From Rhododendron vialii (lineage: Eukaryota > Streptophyta > Magnoliopsida > Ericales > Ericaceae), in NCBI RefSeq assembly GCF_030253575.1, contig NC_080566.1:11665501-11729500 (forward strand): a stretch of 64,000 nt of DNA, given 5' to 3'. Both the position numbers and the translations under genes were made by a program. The notes below the pieces were generated by a model. The model saw nothing but the letters and a program-made list of their open reading frames with translations, searched no databases and had not been told where the DNA came from. Of the stretch, positions 54,880 through 64,000 are shown in pieces (position 1 is the first letter of the stretch; the number at the start of each line of letters is the position of its first letter).

Positions 54880-56983
54880 TTCAGAAATGTTATCAGGACT
54901 TGAATGGAAAGTCACGAATTTAGTGCCTAAACAACAACTCAGACCCTGTAATAACAGTTTTTATACCAACAATCTAGGAGAAGTTAATCTTAGATTCAGT
55001 AATTATATCTCAGCAGGTAGACATTCAGATGTAAGTAGTTCTATTCATACAGAATTTGCTAGAAATTCAGATGTAGAAACAGAACATATTTATATGGCAT
55101 ATGAACAGCCCTAGTTCACCCTAGATCAATTAGTTAAATTTAGTGAATCTGACATAATCAGGTTAAAAGAGCTTTTAGAACCAGTTTATAGGCTAGACTT
55201 AGATTATTATGATTACCAAATTTTAGAAGGATACTATACCTAAAAGCTTGAGTACGAGCATCCAGAATTAGATGATAGTTCGAAGGTCCAAAGACAATAT
55301 TTATTACAAAATAATATATTTGTCTTAGAAGAAAATTTTCTAGAATATGATTCCAATAGAAAGAACAATCTTTCAGTAGAAGATATGTTTTGTCACTCAG
55401 ACCCTAGATCCAAATATTATCAACCACCAGTTAAGAATACAGAAAGCCATATGGTAGAAGTCAAAATGGAAACATATGATAATACTCCACCAGTACTCCC
55501 AAATCAAGTATATGAGATGGGAAATATTCCAATCAGTAGGTCTAGACTTGAGCCATCAGCCCAAGAACTAGAATACAGAACCTATGGAAAAAGGTTACCA
55601 GTAGATAGAGATATAACTCTTATGGCACAAGCAGGAACATGATTAATGCTAGACATTGCAGCATTTGATCCTCAATTTCACAAAGCAGTAATAGATAGAT
55701 GGGAACAAGCTTTAGTTAGAAAACTTTTAGAAATGACCAATTGGCACTCTTCAGCAGAGATGTGGTCATATTGCGAATCATTTTTAGGAGACACAGCAAA
55801 AGGAATTGTAGAAGCCTACAAGAGAGACTTTGAAACCCAATATGCGGCTTTAATAGCCCTAGGACCAAATGTTTATAATTTCACCAGTTTAGTCAAAACT
55901 TTGATCATAGGAGCAGATCCTAATAGAGGTAACACGACGTATCAGAATGTAGCTATAAGACAGTTAGAACAGCTTAAGTTACATAAATGGAAATATATAG
56001 TCAATTTTTGTAATGATTTTATAGCCCTTGCATCACAGACAGGAAGAGCACTCGATTCAGAAATTAGTAATAAATTCTTTAGGAAACTTCCAGGACCTTT
56101 AGGAGAAGAAATATGGGAAAAATGGAAAGTTACTAACGGAGATGAAAACCAGCATTTAGGAATAGGCCCTAGAATTCAGTTTGTTTTTGCAGTCCTAAGA
56201 GACAAGTGCACTACACTTGAAATCCAGAAAGGCATAAAGAAAAACAAGTTAAACTTTTATAGCCAAGTCATATATACTCCACAACAGTATGAATACAGCA
56301 AAGAAAAGAAAAAAAAAAACAAATTCTATAAATATCATAAGAAAGCCAGTAAATACCATAAGAATATAGCACAGACAGGGAAGTATAATTATGGATATCA
56401 AAAACATGGCTATTATCCTAGGAAAAGATATAGGAAAAGCCAGTCTTATAGACAAGCACCCAGTAAACAACAGTTTAGACCAAGACCTAAGAGACATTTT
56501 AGAAAAAGAGTTCAACCAACTCAGAACCGTAAATGTAAGTGCTTTATATGTGATTCAGAAGATCATCTAGCAAACAGATGCCCTAATAAAGGGAAAAACC
56601 AGAAAAACACAGAAAAAGCAAACCTTATAGCAGAATTAGAAGATTTTGATAACATTGAGTTTATAGAAATAAAATTAGAGAAAAGTGATACTGAATCAAT
56701 ATACAGTTTGATCAGTACAGAACTAGAAGAAATAAATTTCTTAGAAGATAATGATAGCAGTAGCAGTAGTAGTTCAGAAGATGAACTTCCCAGCTACATA
56801 CCAGAATATACTTTTATGATTAAAAGTTCTAGTATAGAATGTATACACCAGTGGCAACATAATATAGGCCAAGATAGTGAACCTTGCTCAGAATGCAATG
56901 GTTATCCTTTTAGATTATTTAGAAGTATATGTGAACATTGTAAGAAAAATGTTTGTAAATTTTGTCTCAAAAAGAACCATTAG
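54880..56983 (+). pseudogene. Pararetrovirus coat protein region, fossil
   Basis: The clear part runs from about 55640 to 56980. A capsid core is followed by a Lys/Arg/Tyr-rich basic segment (about 56290-56530), a CCHC knuckle (CKCFICDSEDHLANRCP) near 56530 and an acidic Ser/Glu tail, in the usual order for caulimovirid coat proteins. Confidence 0.8.
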
Positions 56984-57028
56984 ATAGATAGAGATTCGAT
57001 AGATTTAAGTGGTAGCATACAGCAACCT

Positions 57029-59523
57029 GTGTTAAACCAGAACTCGAGATTATCTCTCCAAAAAGCTAAATTAGAAGCAGCCACAGCTAAGTTAGATTTG
57101 GATAGAACAAAATTTCAGTTTGAAAAACAGATAAGTGAATTAGAAAAGAAAATAGAAATTTTGTTTATAAAAATAGAAACATATAGAATAGAAGATAATA
57201 GATTAAGAATCCAGTTACATGAGAAAAATCAGCCTTTAATTGAAACTCTAGAAGATCACTGCAATATTGTTGAATTGGTCAATAGAATAGGAGAAAACAG
57301 TCTTATAGAAATAAATTGTGAGATTTTATTACCAGCTAGAGGAAAGAATTCAGGAAAGATCATAGAGACTAAAGCTATGGTAGATACAGGAGCTAGCAAA
57401 AGTCACATTAGTCGAGATCTTATACCAGTTGAATACTTTACAAAACCAGGTTACATAGCCAGAGCAGATCTCATGAATAATACCAGCATTATTTATGATA
57501 CATGTCTCATGAATAGTAGCATCAGATTTACCAACAGAATCCACCAGCAACATACTTACCCGTTACCTATGGTATGGATAGGAGAAATCAATCACAACTA
57601 GAAGTTTATCTTAGGATTAAACTTTATAGACAGCATGAATGGCAGTATTACATTTAGTAGACATTTTGTCACCTTTCATAAGCGTAGTTTACAGGTCGAA
57701 ACCCTACACGCCCAACATTTAGAATCAGAGTTGTCAGCTAAGCGTGGTGGACCTACTGACGAAAACAGAAAAATAGTAGAAGAAAATAGGATAGTAAAAG
57801 ATAAGATACATGAAATGTTAAAAGATATTCCAGAAAAATATTTAGGTTCATATGAAGAAACAGTAGAAGATGATATTGAAACGGAGTGGTTAATGGAAGA
57901 AGATGAACAGTTAATCCAGATAGATTATGATCCAGTAAATTTTAATCAAGTAGAATATTATTTGTCAGTTCTTGATCACAAAAAGAAGAAGACAGATAAA
58001 GAAAGATTAGAAGAATTAATTAGGTTAGCAGAAGAAACCCAAATTCTAGGAGAAAATCCAATCAAGCATTGGAATAAAAACAAGACCTTAGCACATTTAG
58101 AAATTATTAATCCAGATTTTAAGATTAGTACCCAGAAAATAGTATACAGCCCATTAGATGTAGAGGAATTTAAGAAACAAATCCAGGAATTACTAGATCT
58201 TAAAGTTATAAAAAAAGTACCAATCCACACAGAAGTGCAGCCTTTATGGTAAGAAACCATGCAGAAATCAAAAGAGGAAAAGCGCGAATGGTCATAAACT
58301 ATAAGCGTCTTAATGATAATATTCAGTTAGATAGTTATGATATACCCAGTAAAGAACAGCTTATTAATAGTATTCAAGATGCAATAATTTTTAGTAAATT
58401 TGATTATAAATCAGGATTTTGGCAGATTATGTTAGATCAATCCAGTAAACCATGGACAGCATTCACATGTCCTCAAGGATGTTATGAATGGATTGTTATG
58501 TCATTTGGTTTAAAAACAGCACCCAGTATTTTCCAGAGAAAAATGGACAACATATTCAAAGAATACCATTCATTTATTCTTGTTTATATTGATGATATAC
58601 TTGTTTTTAGTAGAACACAGAAAAAACATTACAGACATCTCAGGATAACATTTCAATTATTTATAGATAATGGTTTAATAATTAGTAAAAAGAAGATGGA
58701 ACTATGCAAAGAGTATATAGAATATTTAGGAGCCAGAATAGGAAAAGGAAAAATCCAGTTACAGCCACACATTGTACAGAAGATACTAGAGTTTCCCGAC
58801 AGAATAGAAGATAAAAAGAAACTTCAGTCATTTTTAGGGACTTTGAATTATGCTAGTCCATATATAAAAGATCTTAGTAAAATCATAGGTCCTCTATATA
58901 GTAAAACGACCCCAACAGGTCAGAAATATTTCAACCAGCAAGATATAGATCTTGTCAAGAAAATCAAAAAAATTTGTAGGAATTTACCAGAACTAGAATT
59001 ACCATTAGAATCTGATTACATAGTAATAGAAGTAGATGCTAGTGAAAAAGGATGGGGAGCAATACTCCTTAGCAAACCCATTAAATACTCAACAAAATCC
59101 ACAGAAAAGATTTGTAGATATTCCAGTGGAAAATATAGAGAAAAAGGAAATTTAGCCAGCATAGATTGTAAGATACTCGGAGTTATTAACGCCATTAATA
59201 GCTTCAAGTTATGGTTGTTTAAACCCTTTACAGTCAGAACAGATTGCGAAGCAATTGTTAAATTTCATAAGCTTCTCAATGAGAAAAAGATCAGTAATCG
59301 TAGATGGCTTAATTTTATAAATACAATAACAGGAAATGGTTATACAGTAGAATTTGAACATATTAAAGGAAAAGAAAACACTTTAGCAGATTATTTATCC
59401 AGAGAAATAAATACTAACATTTTCAATTTTTCAGATGGCATCTTCCAGCAATATAGCCAGTTCAACCAGAACAGATCAGAAGTTCTTAACCTTTGGGAGT
59501 GTGACTCTCAGAGTTTTCCCTGA
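57029..59523 (+). pseudogene. Pararetrovirus pol region (protease, RT, RNase H), fossil
   Basis: Aspartic protease with DTGASKSHI near 57380; reverse transcriptase about 58140-58790 with YIDDILVFSR near 58590; RNase H about 59020-59410 with EVDASEKGWGAIL and NTLADYLSRE. No integrase follows, which separates it from Ty3/gypsy elements. Confidence 0.85.
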
Positions 59524-59972
59524 ACAATCCAGATCCAAATTCAGGTACCTCATCCACAATATTAGTGAGGAACAGAAATGTCTTTTGGATAATTTTTGGG
59601 ACTCTCACAAAGATGTTCCTAGATTCTTAGCCTGTTTAAATGCTTTAAATATTTTTTTTAATCAGCAAAATGGGTCAAACCCAATAAAAAGATTTTCATT
59701 TTATTGTGTAGCCATAGGCCGTGTTCCAGGGATTTATTCCTATTGGCCAGAAGTTTTAAAACAGGTAGATGAAATCTCTTCCTCAACATGAAAAGGTTTT
59801 CATACCTTTGTAGAAGCAAATCAATGGGCAAATCGTGCCATTGAAAACAATTTTTACATTTCGGAGTCTTCTAGAAGATTAAATACTCAGGCAGCTCTTG
59901 AGATTGTAGGTTTTGAAAATAACCAAGTTTTCAACCAACCATCTTCTAACCACAGCCATTTTCTCAGCAAAT
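59435..59972 (+). pseudogene. Pararetrovirus transactivator/viroplasmin-like region, fossil
   Basis: FYCVAIGRVPGIYSYWPEV followed by KGFHTFVEANQWANRAIE matches the conserved domain of caulimovirus P6 transactivators (the RNase H1 N-terminal-like fold). It overlaps the end of the pol region in another frame. Confidence 0.7.
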
Positions 59973-59997
59973 AAGATTTTGTGGTCATTGCGAAACA

Positions 59998-61215
59998 ATG
60001 ACTAGAAATTTTAGACTTTTAAATAAAAGAAACCAGGATTTTGAACAAACAAACCAACAGTTAATCAATAATCAACAAAAGCTTGAAGAAGAAATAACAA
60101 CTCTCAAAAAGAAGTTGTTAGAATCAGAGAAAGAGCTCAAGAAAATTAGAAGCCATTTTACCCCACTGGTAAAAGTGAGAAAGCAGTCTTCCCCACTGGA
60201 AGATGAAGAAAAGAGTGAGTGGAGTAAGGAATATGATCCAATAGAGCTTTTGCAACCAAAAGCAACTACTTTTCTTTCAAAATTCCCCCCAGATGTTGTC
60301 AATCATATTCAGTACTTAGCTAAGCAAGATAGAGTTCATTTTCAAGAATTCTTATTCTCAAAACTGATCAAGATCAACCAGAATGAAGATTGTATTCCAT
60401 GACTCACTATTTCCTGAAAAACCCTTTATTTACAAGAAAAAGATGTTGTTCCATGTCCAAAGATTAAACCGACTTGTATTAAGACGCCTTTGGAACGGAT
60501 GGCTTGTACATGCCAACTTGTCTACAGCATCCCTATGACCAACATAAACATGAAACACTTCAAACCCTTTTATCTTAATTTCAAAGATAAAGAGGTGGAA
60601 ATTACAGAAGTAACTCTTTTGAATTTTGGATATATTCAACAAATTATATTCCATGACCCAGAAGACACTAACAGATTTGGAAGAAAAATTGCAGCATGTG
60701 TTCTCAACTCTATGGCAGATCAAGGTACAACAGTTGAAGTTGTGGTGGAATCAAAACTTCCAGAATGGACGTCTACGGGACAACTCATCCCTGCCTACCA
60801 CAATATTCACATCAACACCAATCCAGCAAATACAATTCTCAAAAGAATTTATCACTGTGATAATGATGATCCATGGATTTGCGAGGCAAATTCTATAAGA
60901 AAACAGATCAGGCATGCCATTGCCTTCACCATAGCTGAAGGTTTTCATTATGATAGTTTATACGATTACGGGAAGACACCATTAGTATGTGAAGACCTAT
61001 TTCAAAAAATTAGGTCCAATGATCACATTCCAGAATTAAAATTTCATTTTGAAACATGATATGATAATTTAGTTAGGTATTATTTGGAGCAAAAAGACCA
61101 GCAAAGAGCCATGCTAACAGGAGAAGATTTATCCAATCCATCTGAGCATGAAGAAGATGAAGATTATGATTTCGATGATGAAGCCATCCATAATCTCAAC
61201 AATGCCATGGAAGGA
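59998..61215 (+). pseudogene. Pararetrovirus 3' ORFs of unknown function, fossil
   Basis: A coiled-coil reading region (about 60000-60400) is followed by a region of about 190 codons (60490-61060) with no recognised family and then an acidic stretch. Well-known caulimovirid genera go straight from the transactivator to the promoter, so these regions are unusual. Confidence 0.6.
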
Positions 61216-61499
61216 TAAAAAGAAAGGTCAAAGTATCCCATCATGATGGACAGCAACTCTGTCATCACATGGGTCGATACTTTAAAAGAGTTGGAAGCAT
61301 TCACCAAAAGCAGAGAAATAATCAACCACTTTTACTATTTCAACCACTCTACACCAGCAAATCAACCGCTTTTACTGTTTCAACCACTCTTCACCAGCAA
61401 ATCAACTACTTTTACTCTTCACCAGCCAGAGAAATAATGAGTTCAGCTACTTTTGGACATCTTTCTTTGCAACAATAATAGAGAGTCTTCTTTTCAAAA

Positions 61500-61650
61500 G
61501 AAAAGTTGAAAGATGTGACGATGCGGGCCAGTGATCACGCGGCATCCACTATTCTCTTTGAAAAACCAAATCTCTTTTCCTAATAGGTTGCCAGTCATTT
61601 TAATTTTGAGTCAGTCTATAAATAGAATAGAGTCTTTCAGTTGTACTCAC
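61500..61650 (+). promoter_or_regulatory. Pararetrovirus pregenomic promoter region, fossil
   Basis: A TATAAATA box at 61617-61624 lies about 100 bp behind a TGACG motif (61516-61520) similar to the as-1 element of CaMV-type promoters. A long leader with small ORFs follows to about 62500. It points toward the peptidase gene at 62741. Confidence 0.6.
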
Positions 61651-62520
61651 GACTCTCCTAGCATTTGAACACTTGCTATCTGTAAGCATTTGTTGCATTT
61701 GTATTTGGTCGAGTCAATCTTCAGCAATTGAGCCTTTGATATTTGTAATTAGCAATTTGCAGTTAATAATATTGTAAGTTTCTCTTCAGCTCTTTATTGT
61801 TCTTTAGGGACTCCCGAAAGGGAACACCCCCATGATCATAAATAATATGAATATTGTATGAATTATATGTCTGTATTACCCAAAGATTTTAATCCAGTTT
61901 TGATTATCACTAGTATTTAAAATTCAAAATTTTAAGAAGTAATGACTTCAGGCCTTTAAACCATAAAGCCTTCTTCTTGAGTCTTAAACCCGTTTTGCCG
62001 GAGAGTGGCGTTGAGGGAACATAGTATTCGGAGGTAGGTTAAGAAGGAAAGTAAAGAATTCCTTTGAAAAGATTTTGACACACAGAATAAAGTGATGATG
62101 AAAAGAAAGATTAATTAATAGGTAATCAGATATATCCTTCCATTTACAATATTCAGTTTATTTTAAACAGTTTGTCTGGATCATATGGTGGTAAGTACCG
62201 AGTAGGATTTACAAATAATTGATTACAATCTTATATCTTTGCATGTATGAACAAAGAAGAACATATCTTGATTTACATTCGTAGATTAGAAGAAGAAATA
62301 TTTACTCAAAATCTTTTAATAAATTGACTTCTAAATACAGCTTTATATACAAGCAGACCTAGATCTAGTACCACTCTTACTAGATTCATAGGGAAAGAAC
62401 AAGATAAACTCAGAGATTTAGAGCAATAGTTAGCTGAAGCACAAGGCCAGTATCGCAGAGCAAAACCATTTCAGAATTAGGATTGAACTGTAATTATAAG
62501 AAGTGGTAGGGAAAAGAGTA

Positions 62521-62740
62521 ATTAGCACATATAGATGCATCACGTGTACCTAAGCTACACCGCACAGGATAATAACTTGAACCAATCACAGCGAGCATGG
62601 GTTGATGTCCTTGTCTGTATCATCACTCTAAAAAAAATATATATATATATAGAAAAGGTACCCGAAAACTCACTTTTCACTCCTCGTCACTACGATTCGC
62701 AGGGGTCTCCGACTCTGACTCGCCGAGAACTCGTTCGCCC
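62521..62740 (+). promoter_or_regulatory. Promoter and 5' UTR of the Pro-X carboxypeptidase gene
   Basis: Contains CACGTG (G-box core, 62540-62545) and an AT run TATATATATATATAGAAAAG at about 62639-62656, roughly 90 bp before the ATG, that could act as the TATA box. Little of the original upstream DNA remains between the virus fossil and the gene. Confidence 0.45.
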
Positions 62741-63246
62741 ATGGCGAGACCACCGTCGACCACAACCAAGCCTCTCCTTCTCTCTCTAATCTTACTCTCT
62801 CTCCTCCTCCTCCTCCCTCTCTCCTCATCCCAATCATCGCACTTCCGCTCCTCCAAACGAACCCCTCCTCGCTTCCCCACCAGATTCTCACGCCCCAATA
62901 AACCCCAATTGACAACAAAACAACGAACACAACAGCAACAGCAGGAATACAGGTACGAGACCCGGTATTTCGAGCAGAGTCTCGACCACTTCAGCTTCTC
63001 CGATGATCTCCCGACGTTCCGGCAGCGGTACCTCATTAATACGGAGCATTGGGTGGGTCCCACTCTCATGGGACCCATCTTTCTCTACTGCGGGAACGAG
63101 GGGGAGATTGTGTGGTTCGCGGAGAACACCGGGCTTGTTTGGGAACTCGCCCCTCGGTTCGGCGCCATGGTCATCTTCCCTGAAGTAAGACGATCATATT
63201 TGTAGTTATATGTTTTTATTTTCGCAAGATTTGATTGTGTATTAGT

Positions 63247-63299
<53 letters not shown>

Positions 63300-64000
63300 T
63301 TTTCGGTTAGATTACAAATCAGAAAATATAGCAGAACGAAGAGCTCAAGTTCAAGAGAAGAAAAATGTTCTGTAAATTACAAATTGTAATAGCCGGGGAT
63401 CTTGTATGGAATTTTTTCTTTTGTTTTTTTCTTACGTTCTCTAGCAAATTATGAAACACAAAAGAGGAATTGCAGCATCCTGATTGGATGCATCATTTTA
63501 TCATTTATTTTTGTCAATCCAGGTCATTTTATTCATTTGATTGTTTAGTTTTTGTTAAGGAGAATGATTTACAAACATTATCAACAAATGCCATCCAAAA
63601 TTATGTGACCCTGGCATTTTTTAAAATTTATGAGCCGCAATAGTTAGTGTTTCCATATAACATGTTTGGAAATTCTGTTCGTATGATATTTTACCATTTT
63701 GTTAAAAGTTGCAGAATGAACTATCAGTCTAGTTTGTCCATGTTTTTTTCTTTCTTTTTGGGTGACTAGTTTCTCTATGTTATTCACCTTGACTTGAGAA
63801 CTTCATTGGCAGCATCGATACTACGGCGAGTCAGTGCCCTATGGAAGTCTAGATGAAGCATATAAGAATGCTACTACTTTATCACATCTCACAACCGAGC
63901 AAGCAATTGCTGATTTCGCGGTGTTGATTACAAACCTGAAACAAAACTTGTCGGCTCAGGCTTGCCCTGTTGTGTTATTTGGCGGATCATATGGTGGAAG
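62741..64000 (+). CDS. Lysosomal Pro-X carboxypeptidase-like serine protease (family S28), 5' part
   Basis: Removes a C-terminal residue after proline; plant members enter the secretory pathway or vacuole. Exon 1 is 62741-63184 (148 codons, GT donor). Exon 2 begins at 63813 after an AG and runs off the window. The chosen ATG starts a signal peptide with a 15-residue Leu/Ser/Ile core (about residues 11-28), then a Gln/Thr-rich linker. The mature domain starts at YETRYFEQSLDHFSF, followed by FLYCGNEGEIVWFAENTG. Exon 2 carries HRYYGESVPYG and the nucleophile motif GGSYGG, with the catalytic Ser, at the very end of the window. The catalytic Asp and His would lie further right. The frame is intact. 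Confidence 0.93.
63250..63297. repeat. (GA)n microsatellite in intron 1
   Basis: About 23 GA pairs without interruption, 65 bp after the donor site of the peptidase gene. Confidence 0.97.

Larger units (their letters stand above)
52900..62520 (+). mobile_element. Endogenous caulimovirid (plant pararetrovirus), near genome length
   Basis: A virus fossil of the family Caulimoviridae. There is no LTR and no integrase. Parts on the + strand: a tRNA-Met primer site (53079-53091), two coiled-coil ORFs, a movement protein, a coat protein with CCHC finger, protease-RT-RNase H, a transactivator/viroplasmin-like domain, two ORFs of unknown function, and a promoter with a long leader. The order with separate coat, pol and transactivator regions is like Caulimovirus, Soymovirus and Rosadnavirus rather than Badnavirus or Petuvirus. 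At about 9.6 kb it covers nearly one turn of a circular genome, opened in the leader. It is broken, with around half a dozen interruptions. Both outer limits are uncertain by about 100 bp; the age cannot be told from one copy. Confidence 0.9.

Noticed and set aside
52900-62520. LTR retrotransposon explanation for the region with a tRNA-Met primer site
   Set aside because: No LTRs could be found, there is no integrase, and movement-protein and transactivator-like regions are present, so a pararetrovirus fits better.
62670-63078. Minus-strand ORFs of 86 and 133 aa over the peptidase gene
   Set aside because: They are antisense shadows of exon 1, whose plus-strand frame matches the S28 family.

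Overview
This is nuclear DNA of a flowering plant, most likely a woody eudicot. The evidence is plant-type 5S rRNA genes, spliced genes whose closest known relatives are in Arabidopsis, plant retroelements (a chromovirus, LINE RNase H tails, hAT and Harbinger MITEs) and a fossil plant pararetrovirus. I cannot name the species.

Layout. (1) 1-22730: a homogeneous 5S rDNA tandem array, all on the + strand. Each unit is a 119-bp gene plus a GC-rich spacer, giving unit lengths of 407, 408, 410 or 411 bp. It holds nested higher-order repeats of 2, 3, 7 and 14/12 units. (2) 22731-27033: the decaying edge of the array, where genes and spacers diverge, fuse and truncate until the array stops. (3) 27034-29590: no clear gene; retroelement-like debris, a 79-bp tandem duplication and two unidentified small ORFs. 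(4) 29591-35349, minus strand: a ten-exon organellar phenylalanyl-tRNA synthetase gene, with every splice site in place but one extra base in exon 2. (5) 35506-39765: a 523-bp foldback element, a 5'-truncated LINE copy, a minisatellite, a GGT microsatellite and a probable mitochondrial DNA insert. (6) 39766-43884: mostly anonymous AT-rich DNA with a 200-bp tandem repeat at its right end. (7) 43885-48847: a Ty3/gypsy chromovirus fossil with target-site duplications. (8) 48985-52335: two hAT-type non-autonomous elements and a second LINE RNase H remnant split by a Harbinger-type MITE. (9) About 52900-62520: a near genome-length endogenous caulimovirid. (10) From 62741 to the window end: the first two exons of a serine carboxypeptidase of the lysosomal Pro-X type (family S28).

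How the parts relate. The 5S array supplies rRNA through RNA polymerase III. The aaRS charges tRNA-Phe in organelles. The S28 peptidase enters the secretory pathway. The rest is repeat turnover: unequal exchange in the 5S block and nested mobile-element insertion elsewhere. The pararetrovirus fossil ends only about 220 bp before the peptidase start codon and lies on the same strand, so its old promoter region could influence that gene. This last point is inference.

Coordinates come from reading the sequence by eye; repeats were compared mainly through translated frames and spot nucleotide checks.
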